This document shows positions 10,604-19,641 of a stretch of 64,000 nucleotides of DNA, piece by piece (position 1 is the first letter of the stretch; each line of letters opens with the position of its first letter). The position numbers and the translations under genes are program-made. Source of the DNA: an uncultured Clostridia bacterium (GTDB lineage: Bacteria; Bacillota; Clostridia; TANB77; CAG-508); assembly GCA_947385375.1 (NCBI GenBank), contig CANDKR010000002.1, positions 62,001 through 126,000 of the forward strand. The letters run 5' to 3'. The notes below the pieces were generated by a model. The model saw only the letters and a program-made list of their open reading frames with translations. It was not told where the DNA came from and ran no database searches.

Positions 10604-11164
10604 ATGCAGAAGATAAAAGAAGAAAAAGGTATTACTTTAGCAATATTGATTGTAACAGTAATTGTGTTATTGATTGTAGTAGGAGTAACAATGGATATGG
10701 GGTTTGATGCAGCAGATAGTGCAGAAGACTCAAATAAAAAGTCTGAACTTCAAATGGTAGGTCAGGCTACTATTTCTGAGTATACAAAAGCAATGCAGTT
10801 AAATTATCTTACAGATGATGGCACAATACCAGCAAATTTTATTGGAGAAGCAATAACAGGAAACGCAGATGATCTTTTACCAATTCTTCCATCAGGGGCA
10901 TGGGCATTAACTCAAAGTGAAGCAGTTGGTTATAAATCTTATTTTAGATTAACACCAGAGGAGCTTGATAGACTTAATATTTCGAATACAACAGATACTT
11001 ATGTTATAAATTACTATACTGGCGAGGTTTACAATGAAACACAAGAACTTGCTGATGACGGAAGTGTGTTATATTTGAAATTAAATAATTCTGTTACTAC
11101 AAATAAGGAAACTGATACTACAAGTTTTGTAGATGAAACTCCTAGTTTAGTAGAACCAGAATAA
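10604..11164 (+). CDS. Prepilin-like secreted protein
   Basis: The 186-residue protein starts at ATG 10604, preceded by AAAGGAG; an upstream in-frame start at 10538 lies in the promoter. The N-terminus has a short charged leader ending in EEKG, then ITLAILIVTVIVLLIVVGV, the pattern of type IV prepilin signal peptides cleaved after Gly. The remainder is an acidic ectodomain with no family I recognise. No assembly ATPase or prepilin peptidase lies nearby, so it may be an orphan pseudopilin using machinery encoded elsewhere. It is followed 22 bases later by murB. Confidence 0.6.
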   Translation: MQKIKEEKGITLAILIVTVIVLLIVVGVTMDMGFDAADSAEDSNKKSELQMVGQATISEYTKAMQLNYLTDDGTIPANFIGEAITGNADDLLPILPSGAWALTQSEAVGYKSYFRLTPEELDRLNISNTTDTYVINYYTGEVYNETQELADDGSVLYLKLNNSVTTNKETDTTSFVDETPSLVEPE

Positions 11165-11186
11165 TAGCATATAAAGGAGAAATACT

Positions 11187-12104
11187 TTGATAGATATTTG
11201 CAAAGAATTACAAAAGGGAATTGAGAAAAAGAGAGTCTTACAAAATGAAAGTATGCGAAATCATACTTCTTTTAAAATAGGCGGTCTAGCAGATTATTTT
11301 GTAACAGTACAAGAGGTAGAAGAATTAAAATTTGTGCTAGAGCTTTCTGAAAAATATGATATTCCAGTAACTGTAATTGGCAATGGCACAAACCTTTTGG
11401 TATCAGATAAAGGAATAAGAGGCATAGTTTTAAAAATAGAAATATCTAGTTTAAAAGTTATTAGAAAAAAAGACAAAGCAGAAATTACAATTTCTAGTGG
11501 ATATCCAGTAGGCAAACTTGCAAATTTAGCATATAAAGAAGAACTATCTGGTTTAGAATTTTTATCAGGAATTCCAGGTAGCGTAGGCGGTGCTCTTAGA
11601 ATGAATGCAGGTGCATATGGTAAAGAAATGAAAGACATAGTAGTTTCTACAAAATATATGGATAGAAATGGTAAAATAAAGAAACTAGGGGTAGCAGAGC
11701 ATAAATTTTCATATAGAAGTAGTGTTTTCTCAGAAATGAAAGATGCAATTATATTAGAAACAGTTCTAGAAGCAAGTTATGGTAAAGCAGAAGAAATTAA
11801 AACGAAAGTTGATGAGTATAGAGAAAAAAGACTAGAAAGTCAGCCATTAGATTTACCAAATGCTGGTAGCACTTTTAAAAGAAAAGGAGATATAATTACA
11901 GCAAAAATAATTGATGAGTGTGGACTAAAGGGATATAGAATAGGAGATGCAGCAGTTTCTGAAAAGCATGCAGGTTTTGTAGTAAACTTAGGCAATGCAA
12001 CTGCAAAAGATGTTCTTGAACTTACAGATTATATAAAACAAAAAGTAAAAGAAGAAAAAGGTATTGAAATAGAATTAGAAGTACTATATATAGGCGAAAA
12101 GTAG
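11187..12104 (+). CDS. murB: UDP-N-acetylenolpyruvoylglucosamine reductase
   Basis: MurB reduces enolpyruvyl-UDP-GlcNAc to UDP-MurNAc in peptidoglycan synthesis, using FAD and NADPH. The 305 residues include the FAD-binding NGTNLLVSD and GIPGSVGGALRMNAGAYG segments and NAGSTFKR, whose Ser228 is the expected proton donor. A TTG start is used, preceded by AAAGGAG. The gene lies directly upstream of yvcK, a linkage common in Firmicutes, although the usual rapZ between them is absent. Confidence 0.95.
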   Translation: MIDICKELQKGIEKKRVLQNESMRNHTSFKIGGLADYFVTVQEVEELKFVLELSEKYDIPVTVIGNGTNLLVSDKGIRGIVLKIEISSLKVIRKKDKAEITISSGYPVGKLANLAYKEELSGLEFLSGIPGSVGGALRMNAGAYGKEMKDIVVSTKYMDRNGKIKKLGVAEHKFSYRSSVFSEMKDAIILETVLEASYGKAEEIKTKVDEYREKRLESQPLDLPNAGSTFKRKGDIITAKIIDECGLKGYRIGDAAVSEKHAGFVVNLGNATAKDVLELTDYIKQKVKEEKGIEIELEVLYIGEK

Positions 12105-12120
12105 AAAGGAATGAAAAATA

Positions 12121-13748
12121 TTGAAGTCGTTTTTAGAATGGTTTAAAGGAAGTACAAAAATAAAAAGGTGGATTTTACTTATATTAATAGGTATATCATT
12201 AACTTGTTACTCTTTTGCAAAGATATTGGTAACAAAAGAAATTGATTTTGCTATTTTAGCGCAAATCATTGGATTATTCGTAGTTGGATTTGTATGCGTA
12301 GTAGTAGGAATTATATATATTCAAAGAAGATTGTTAGAGCTTATTATCGAAGCAAATGACGATACTACTGAAAAAGGACAAAAAGCTAAAGTAAATATGA
12401 AGTCATTAATCTTCAATAAAAAAGTATATGAAGAAGGACCTAAAATTGTTGTTATTGGTGGCGGTTTTGGATTAGATAATGTAATTGAAGGTCTAAAAAA
12501 ATACACTAATAATATCACAGCAATTGTTACTATGTCAGATTATGGTAGAGATTCTTCAATGTCAAGACAAGCATTAGATGCTCTTCCATTAAATGATATA
12601 AAAGAGAGTATTATTGCAATGTCAGACCATGAAGAGTTAATGAGATCATTAATGACTTTAAGATTTAGCAATGAAAGACTAAGAGGTCTAAACTTTGGTG
12701 ATGTTTTCTTAACAGGTATGAATGAGCTTTATAGCAATATGTCAGAAGCTATTCAAAAAAGTACAGAGGTACTTAATATCACAGGAAAAGTTATTCCAGT
12801 TACCTTAGACGAAATTACAATTTGTGCTGAATTAAATGATGGAACAGTTATCGAACAAAAAGATAGAATACCAGAAATTGTAACTCAAAAAGTTGAGTCT
12901 ATAAATAGAATTTTTATCTCACCATCAAATTGTCAACCAGCACCACGGAGTACTAGAAGCTATTGAGGAAGCAGAAGCAATTATAATTGGACCTCGGAAG
13001 TTTGTATACAAATGTTATACCAAACTTACTTGTAAAAAATGTTTCAAGAGCAATTAAAGAAAGTAAAGCAGTTAAATTATATGTATCAAATATTATGACA
13101 GAGCAAGGACAAACAGATAATTATACTTTATCAGATCACGTAAAAGCTATTCAAGCACATGCCGGAAAAGGTGTATTTGATTTAGTTCTTGCAGATACAG
13201 CAGAAGTTATGCCAGAATTTGTTAGAATATATAATAGAGCAGGAAGTGAAGTAGTTGAAGCAAATATCTCTGACACTACAAGCTTAGGCGTTAAGATAAT
13301 TGAAAGAAATATGTCTTGTGTTAAAAATGACAAAATCAGACATAATCCGGATATCATTGCTTCAACAATTATGGAACTTATTTGCAATGAACTTAAATTT
13401 GAAGATAAGCAAAATGAAACTGAATATTTATTAATTAATTCAGTTTTAAAAGAGCAAAAGAAACTTCAAAAGAAACGTGCTAAAGAAGCTTTAAGAAATA
13501 AAGGTAAAGAAGTTCCAAAAGAGATACCACAAGTAAAAAAAGGAAAGAAAAGCAAGTTCTCTACAAAATATAAAGATAGAGTTCAGTCAATTCAAACTGC
13601 TGATGAGAAGATAGCAGAACAAAGAAGAATTGCAGATGAAGAAAATAGAAGAGAGCTTGAAGAAGAAAGAAAAAAATCAATGAGCAATAGAGATAAAAAG
13701 CAAGAAAAAAGAGAAGAAAGAAAACAGAAGAGAAAGAAAAAAAGATAA
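12121..13748 (+). CDS. yvcK: YvcK/CofD-like gluconeogenesis and cell-shape factor with two +1 frameshift sites
   Basis: The 541-residue reading needs two one-base skips, at 12946 and 12995. Two N-terminal membrane helices (about 17-65) are followed by the CofD-like fold: VIGGGFGLDNVIEGL, TMSDYGRDSS, then, across both shift sites, NCQPAPGVLEAI and IIIGPGSLYTNVIPNLLV, exactly the family's conserved segments. The C-terminal 80 residues are highly charged, Lys/Arg/Glu-rich and probably coiled coil. YvcK binds UDP-sugars and supports growth on gluconeogenic carbon and cell-wall synthesis in Bacillus. The start is TTG 12121. The usual rapZ and whiA neighbours are missing; a glycogen debranching gene follows. 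Confidence 0.88.
12943..12949 (+). other. +1 frameshift site CCA-CGG-A in yvcK (first)
   Basis: Frame 0 would end at TGA five codons after CGG. Skipping C gives Pro-Gly and the conserved PGVLEAI continuation. Confidence 0.8.
12992..12998 (+). other. +1 frameshift site CCT-CGG-A in yvcK (second)
   Basis: Sixteen codons after the first shift, the new frame again meets CGG. A second skip gives GPGSLYT, the family signature. Confidence 0.8.
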
Positions 13749-13768
13749 TAGGAGTTTAGTGATTACAA

Positions 13769-15797
13769 ATGAAATTAGGTAAGAAACAATTAGATTTAAA
13801 AGATGGTATTAGAAAAGAATGGGTAATTTCAAATGGCATAGGTGGTTTTGCTTCTAGCTCTGTTTTAGGAGCAAATACTAGAAGATATCATGGTTTGCTT
13901 ATTGCGCCTTTACTTCCACCAGCAAGAAGACATCTTTTAATTTCAAAATTAGATGAGAGCTTAATGATAGGTAATGAGAAATTCAACTTATATACTAATG
14001 TATGTAAAAACTATGTAGAGCATGGATACAAACACTTAGAGTGCTTTGAAAAGGAATATCTTCCTAAATTTACCTATAAAGTAAAAGATGTTAAAATTAC
14101 TAAACAAATAACTATGGCGTATGGAAGAAATACAGTTGTAGTTGTATATAAAATAAAAACTGGAAAAGAAGCTGTAAAATTTACTTTAGCTCCAGTTGTA
14201 AGTTTTAGAGATTTCCATTCAATGAATACAGGACATGAATATAATATAAATCAAGTTATTGATGGAAGAAAAGTAAGGATAGAAGTTGATGGAAATGCGC
14301 ATACGCCAATGTACATATACTTATCAGAAGGAAATTATATTCAGCATTATAATGATACTTTTAGAGATATTTATTATCTAAAAGAGTTTGAAAGAGGCTT
14401 TATGCCAGAAGAAAACTTGGCTGTAAGCGGAAGATATGAAGTAGAAGTCCCAGCAGGAACTGAGAAAACTATCACTTTTGTTGGTTCTTTAGAAGACAAT
14501 ACTGAAAATATTGATGGTGAAAAAGCTATTGAAGCTGAAATTGCTAGAATTAAGAAAACAATAGATGATACAGGACTTATAAAAGAAGCAAAAACAAAAG
14601 CTTTAAAAGAAAAGAATGAGTTTATTAGAGATTTATTAGTTGCAACAGATACTTTTATAATAGATAGACCAGCATTTAAGACAAAATCTATTTTAGCCCG
14701 GATATCCTTGGTTTTTAGATTGGGGACGTGATAGTTTTATTGCATTTGAAGGTTTATTACTTATAACTTCAAGATTTGAAGATGCAAAGCAAGTTTTAAG
14801 AACTTTTACAAGAGATATTAAAACAGGGCTTGTGCCAAATGGTTATTCAGGTTTTGACGGGAGACCTATGTACAATAGTGTTGATGCTTCACTTTTGTTG
14901 TTTGAGCAAATAAATAAATACTTAGAATATACAGGTGATTATGATTTTGTAAAAGAAGAGTTATATGAAAAACTAAAAGATATAATTACAAATTATAGTC
15001 AAGGTACAAATTTAGATGATAATAATATCTATGTAGATAGTGATGGATTGCTAGTTTCAGGAACTGAGAAAACACAAAATACTTGGATGGACGCTAAAAT
15101 TGGTGATTATGTTGTAACACCAAGAAATGGTAAAGTCGTTGAAATAAATGCACTTTGGTATAATAGCTTGAAAACTTTAGAAAATCTTTCTAAAAAGTTT
15201 GGTGAAGAAGATGTATCAAAAGCATGTAAAGAAGCGGCTAAAAAATGTAAAACATCTTTCAATAAAAATTTCTATAATACTAGAAGGAAATGTTTATATG
15301 ATGTTTTAGGTGATAATAAAATTAGACCAAACCAATTATTTGCTTTATCAACTACTTATCCAGTTATGACACTTTCAAGTGAAAAAGCAAAAAATGTATT
15401 TAATATAGTTACAGATAAATTACTTACTAGATATGGACTTAGAACTTTATCAAGAATGGACGACGGATATATTGCAGAATATGAAGGAGATAGCTTTAAA
15501 CGTGATATGAGCTATCATCAAGGAATTTCTTGGGTATGGCTTTTAGGCTTATATGCAGATGCTTTTCAGAATATGATTAAAGCAGAGAAAGACCCAAAGG
15601 AAAAGAAGAGTATGCAAGCTAGATATAAAATCTTTAAAGGCAATGTTTATACTACTTTCAAAAAAGAAATAAATGATGAGGAAGCAGTTCAAAGTATTTC
15701 AGAAGTATATAATTCTAAGCCACCATATTTGCCTGGAGGAACTTGTTCACAGGCTTGGAGTGTGTCTGAAGTCCTTAAAATTATAATTAAAAGTTAA
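13769..15797 (+). CDS. Glycogen debranching enzyme, read through a +1 frameshift
   Basis: The joined product is 675 residues, the usual length of archaeal/bacterial-type debranching enzymes that remove alpha-1,6 branches of glycogen. The N-terminal domain shows SNGIGGFASSSVLGANTRRYHG. The C-terminal (alpha/alpha)6 amylo-alpha-1,6-glucosidase domain begins at the shift: LAGYPWFLDWGRDSF, with the catalytic-type Asp residues, then VPNGYS, VDASLL and LPGGTCSQAWSVSE. Frame 0 would stop at TGA 14729-14731. The shift codon pair here is GCC-CGG, the only one giving Ala-Gly. It lies 20 bases behind yvcK and is probably co-transcribed. Confidence 0.9.
14696..14702 (+). other. +1 frameshift site GCC-CGG-A in the debranching enzyme gene
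   Basis: The only site not preceded by a proline codon. Skipping C gives Ala-Gly in LAGYPWF. It shows that CGG, not CCW, is the element common to all nine sites. Confidence 0.8.
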
Positions 15798-15874
15798 GTC
15801 ATAATTACAATTTTATCTGTGTTAAGCTAAAGTTTAATTCTGACTTAACTAAGATTAGAAAAGTGTGCAAACCA

Positions 15875-16001
15875 GCTATGCACATGATATGTGTTTCGTA
15901 GTGGACATGTGGGGACCGCCTTAGAAAATGTTTTGAACGAAGTTCATTACATTTTCTTATGGAAGGGGAGCACGGAGAAACATATGTCATGGTGCAATAG
16001 C
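15875..16001 (+). ncRNA. Structured RNA with 6S-RNA-like architecture
   Basis: Between the debranching gene and ruvC (15798-16026) there is no credible coding frame but a strong fold. The arms at 15875-15897 and 15977-16001 form about 23 pairs with two single-base bulges. A large GC-richer internal loop follows, then the apical helix TAGAAAATG/CATTTTCTTA topped by TGAAC-GAA-GTTCA. A long closing stem, a central bubble and an apical hairpin is the layout of 6S RNA, which mimics an open promoter and sequesters sigma-A RNA polymerase. The assignment rests on shape, not on a model search. A GGGGACCGCC stretch resembles a T-box but has no terminator or synthetase gene after it. Confidence 0.5.
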
Positions 16002-16026
16002 GTTTTATATAGTAATTGAGGTAACA

Positions 16027-16512
16027 ATGAGAATTTTAGGAATAGATCCCGGTTTTGCGATAACTGGTTACAGCGTAATCGATTACGTGGGAAATAAATT
16101 TAATTTAATAACTGCTGGTGCAATAGAAACAAAGGCAAAGACACCATTTCCATATAGATTGTCTAGAATATATGACGATTTAAATGAAATAATAAATGAA
16201 TACAAACCAGAGGTAATGTCTATTGAGGAATTATTTTTCAATAATAATATTAAAACTGGTATCAATGTAGCACAGGCTAGAGGAATTGTTTTACTTGCTG
16301 CTTATCAGCATCAAATTCCAATTTATGAATACACACCACTTCAAGTAAAGCAAGCTGTTGTAGGATATGGGCGAGCTGAGAAAAAGCAAGTACAAAAAAT
16401 GGTACAATCAATACTTAAGGTTGATAAAATACCTAAGCTTGATGATATTACGGATAGTATGGCGATTGGGATATGTTATGCTCATTCGGCAAAATTTAGC
16501 GAACCATTATAA
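16027..16512 (+). CDS. ruvC: Holliday junction resolvase RuvC
   Basis: RuvC cleaves four-way DNA junctions during recombinational repair with RuvAB. The 161 residues carry the four acidic catalytic positions Asp7 (GIDPGF), Glu67 (SIEELFF), Asp140 and Asp143 (DDITDSMAIGICYA), plus AQARGI and YGRAEKKQV. Length is typical. ruvA and ruvB do not follow; birA does, after an interspersed repeat. Confidence 0.95.
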   Translation: MRILGIDPGFAITGYSVIDYVGNKFNLITAGAIETKAKTPFPYRLSRIYDDLNEIINEYKPEVMSIEELFFNNNIKTGINVAQARGIVLLAAYQHQIPIYEYTPLQVKQAVVGYGRAEKKQVQKMVQSILKVDKIPKLDDITDSMAIGICYAHSAKFSEPL

Positions 16513-16518
16513 AAATGC

Positions 16519-16640
16519 GTTATAAAAATAAGCGGCGTCTTGCGTTGTTGCTGCTCATTCAAAAACAAATCAACGTACCTATGTACGCCTCATTGTTATT
16601 TGAATTCGCGCGCCTAGCAATACTTGCTTCTTTTTATAAC
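16519..16640 (+). repeat. 122-bp interspersed element, copy 1
   Basis: This copy matches 35274-35395 without gaps, with about 20 mismatches in 122 positions. It is bounded by the inverted arms GTTATAAAAATAAGC and GCTTCTTTTTATAAC. Where the copies differ at the outer arm (TAT versus TTG) the partner arm changes to match, so pairing is kept. An inner pair around CAAAAACAAAT/ATTGTTATTTG also covaries. It lies just after ruvC with no coding potential. It could be a MITE- or REP-like element or a structured RNA. Confidence 0.8.
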
Positions 16641-16673
16641 TCGAAAGTCAAATTTACAATATAAAAGGAAATT

Positions 16674-17253
16674 ATGAAACTAGATAATATAAAAAACAAA
16701 TTTTTAGGAAAAGAAATTAAATATTTTGAGGTTTTGCCTTCAACGCAAAGCTATGTAAAAGAGATGGACAAGAAGAATGAAATTCAAGAAGGCGAGATTA
16801 TTTTTGCTGAAAGACAGACTGATGGAGTAGGAACTCACTCAAGGAAGTGGTATACAGGTAAAAATAATAACTTGGCTTTTAGTTTTGTACTATATCCAAA
16901 CTGTAATATAAAAAACTTAGATAAGTTAACTATTATTATTGCAGAAAGTTTAGTACAAGCTGTTAAAGAACTATATCTTATCACTCTTGAGATAAAAAAA
17001 CCAAATGATATTATATTTCAGGGCAAAAAGCTTTGCGGAATACTTACTGAAGGAATTACAGAAGGAGAAATCACAAAAAAAGTTTTTATTGGGATTGGTT
17101 TTAATGTAAATGAAACAATATTCCCACGGTAATTTAGGTGATATAGCTACTTCATTAAAAAGAGAGTTTAAAGCAGATTTTTCAAGGGAAGATATATTGA
17201 CTAGATTTTTAGAAATCTTTGAGAAAAAATATTTAGAATTAATTGAAAGGTAA
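16674..17253 (+). CDS. birA: Biotin-protein ligase (short form), read through a +1 frameshift
   Basis: The joined product has 192 residues. It activates biotin with ATP and attaches it to carboxylase carrier domains. Motifs are the STQSYVKE region, RQTDGVGTHSRKW, KKPNDIIFQGKKLCGILTE and GIGFNVNE, then FPGNLGDIATSL across the shift. There is no N-terminal repressor helix-turn-helix and no C-terminal SH3-like domain, so it is a minimal class I-like catalytic enzyme. Frame 0 reads CCA CGG TAA. The TAA at 17251-17253 is followed by ATG of the ABC gene four bases later. Confidence 0.85.
17124..17130 (+). other. +1 frameshift site CCA-CGG-T in birA, stop codon adjacent
   Basis: Frame 0 terminates at TAA immediately after CGG. 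Skipping C restores FPGNLGD. Confidence 0.8.
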
Positions 17254-17257
17254 AACA

Positions 17258-17980
17258 ATGATTGAAATTCAAAATGTTAGTAAATCTTATGTAAAAGATA
17301 AAAAGACAATTGATAATTTAAATATGCAAATAAAAGATGGTGAAATTTTCGGATTTTTAGGACCAAATGGTGCAGGAAAGACTACAACAATAAAAATGAT
17401 TACTGGTATTTTAAAAATTGATGAAGGAGATATCTTAATTGACGGTAAATCAATTAAGACTGATGCAGTAGAAGCTAAGATGAGTTTTGGCTTTGTACCA
17501 GATTCACCAGATATGTTTTTAAAGCTTAAGGGTATTGAATATCTTAATTTTATAGCAGACATATATAAAGTACCTATCCAAGAAAGAAAAGATAAAATTG
17601 AAGCCTTATCAAAAGAATTCGGTATATATGAGAATTTGAATGAGCAAATTCAAAGCTACTCACATGGGATGAGACAAAAGATACTTATAATAGGTGTATT
17701 GTTACATGACCCAAAGAACTGGATATTAGATGAGCCATTAACTGGCTTAGACCCAAAATCAGCTTATGATTTAAAAGAAATGATGAAGTCTCATAGTAAA
17801 AAAGGAAATACAGTATTTTTCTCAACACATGTCTTAGAAGTTGCAGAAAAATTATGTGATAGAATAGGAATTGTAAATCAAGGTAAATTGATTTTTGTAG
17901 GCACTTATGAAGAAATGAAAGATAAGTTTAAAGAAAATAATTCCTTAGAAGAAATGTTCCTAGAAATGACAGAAAAATAG
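17258..17980 (+). CDS. ABC transporter ATP-binding protein
   Basis: The 240-residue ATPase powers an ABC-2-type exporter. It shows Walker A GPNGAGKTTT, the signature-type SYSHGMRQK, Walker B WILDEPLTGLDP and the STH switch histidine. The start is ATG 17258 with GAAAGG upstream; the longer TTG-started frame would overlap birA. It is paired with the permease 17 bases downstream. The substrate cannot be read from the sequence. Confidence 0.88.
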   Translation: MIEIQNVSKSYVKDKKTIDNLNMQIKDGEIFGFLGPNGAGKTTTIKMITGILKIDEGDILIDGKSIKTDAVEAKMSFGFVPDSPDMFLKLKGIEYLNFIADIYKVPIQERKDKIEALSKEFGIYENLNEQIQSYSHGMRQKILIIGVLLHDPKNWILDEPLTGLDPKSAYDLKEMMKSHSKKGNTVFFSTHVLEVAEKLCDRIGIVNQGKLIFVGTYEEMKDKFKENNSLEEMFLEMTEK

Positions 17981-17997
17981 AAAGGACTGTTAAGACA

Positions 17998-19629
17998 GTG
18001 AAAGAGACTTTAATATTAACTAAAATTTTATTTAAAAATTCATTAAATATAAATAAAGGAAAATCTAAAGTAAAAGCAATAGCTATGAATATACTTATTT
18101 TTTTAGCTATTGCTTATGTTGCTTGTGTGATGGGATTTTTAAGTGTAGAAATAATAGAAAGCTTAAAAACGATAAATCAAACAGGCATATTTTTAAGTCT
18201 ATGTCTTATCTTAACAGTTTCAGTTTCATTGATTAGAAGTGTTATTTCATCTTTGCATTTATTATATTTTTCGAAAGACTTAGAATATTTATTACCTCTT
18301 CCAATTTCAGCGATGAAAATTGTACTTGCAAAATTTAATGTAATTATAATTTCTAGTTATGCTTTAGAAGTTTTTACACTTGCTATACCTTTTATAATCT
18401 ATGGTATATATATGATGCAAGAAGTAACCTTTTATATAATGACTGCAATAGTTTTTCTATTTCTTCCAATAATTCCAGCAATACTTAGTGCACTAATATC
18501 AGTAGTTTTAATGCGATTTACTAATATGTTTAAAAATAAAGATATTGTTCAGTATGTTACAGTGATAATGTCATTTGTAATAGTTATAGCAATGCAGTTT
18601 TTCATTATGAACAATTCAGAAATGACTGAGTTTATGTTTGCAAATAAACTTTTAGAAGTAGATGGAATTGCAAAAGAAATTAGCAATTATGTGATAATAG
18701 TAAAACAAGCATTTATTTCACTTACTGAATTTGAAAGCATAGAGTATGTTAAAAATGCTATTTTTCTAATAGGAGAAAGTATAACAATATATTTGCTTGC
18801 AGGAGTGCTAACAGCTAAAACTTATATAAACAGTGCAACAAATGTTACCTCAGGAAAAAGGGTCAGAAATGTAAAATTAGATATTTCAACAAGAAGTGTT
18901 GCTAAAGCTTATATAGATAAGGAAAGAAAAATGTTGTTTAGAACACCAGTGTTTTTCTTAAATACTGTTTTACCAATATTTATTTTGCCTGTTATTATTA
19001 TACTTCCATTTACCAATATAGAGGCTGTAGACAGCTTTGAGGATTTAGTTCCATTAATTACTGCTATTTCAGCAAATATGGAAAATCCGATGGGACTAGC
19101 TATAATAGTATGTATACAAATTTTCCTATATTTATTTAATTATATATCAGTTACAAGTATCTCAAGAGACGGTGAAAGTGCGTTTGTTATGAAATACTTG
19201 CCGATTGAACTTAATAAACAATGCAGATATAAGGCTATATTAGGGATTGTATTAAATATTATTCCACTTTTAATTCTGCCCCTATGTATTAAAATTATTT
19301 TTTGTGCAAATACTATTTTTATATTAGAAGTAATGTTAATTGGCTTTCTTTTAAATGTGTTTATAAATTATTTTGGAGTGCTTATAGATGTATTAAATCC
19401 AAAACTACATTGGACAACAGAGTATTCTGTTGTAAAACAAAATATGAATATGCTTTGGGATATGCTATTTGTTCTTATAGTTGGTTTTATATTTTTTATG
19501 ATATGCACATATTTTGAAAATGTCCATGTTCTTACTTTACTTTTATCTGGAATTTTAGTTATTACGATAGTATTTTTAGATAATTTTGTAAAGCAAAACA
19601 ATATAAACATATTTAAAAAGATTAGTTAA
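17998..19629 (+). CDS. ABC-2-type permease, multi-pass
   Basis: The 543-residue protein with a GTG start has at least ten hydrophobic helices spread along its length. It has a cytoplasmic N-terminal segment and a central soluble loop containing RSVAKAYIDKERKMLFRTP, typical of putative ABC exporters in Clostridia. It is the membrane partner of the preceding ATPase. The substrate is unknown. Confidence 0.75.
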   Translation: MKETLILTKILFKNSLNINKGKSKVKAIAMNILIFLAIAYVACVMGFLSVEIIESLKTINQTGIFLSLCLILTVSVSLIRSVISSLHLLYFSKDLEYLLPLPISAMKIVLAKFNVIIISSYALEVFTLAIPFIIYGIYMMQEVTFYIMTAIVFLFLPIIPAILSALISVVLMRFTNMFKNKDIVQYVTVIMSFVIVIAMQFFIMNNSEMTEFMFANKLLEVDGIAKEISNYVIIVKQAFISLTEFESIEYVKNAIFLIGESITIYLLAGVLTAKTYINSATNVTSGKRVRNVKLDISTRSVAKAYIDKERKMLFRTPVFFLNTVLPIFILPVIIILPFTNIEAVDSFEDLVPLITAISANMENPMGLAIIVCIQIFLYLFNYISVTSISRDGESAFVMKYLPIELNKQCRYKAILGIVLNIIPLLILPLCIKIIFCANTIFILEVMLIGFLLNVFINYFGVLIDVLNPKLHWTTEYSVVKQNMNMLWDMLFVLIVGFIFFMICTYFENVHVLTLLLSGILVITIVFLDNFVKQNNINIFKKIS

Positions 19630-19641
19630 GAAAGGACGTTT

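Noticed and set aside
15909..15922. T-box-like GGGGACCGCC upstream of ruvC
   Set aside because: There is no specifier stem, no terminator/antiterminator pair and no aminoacyl or amino-acid gene downstream. It lies in the bubble of the 6S-like fold.
15805..15990. 61-codon minus-strand frame
   Set aside because: It lies inside the strongly structured RNA region and has no ribosome site or recognisable sequence.
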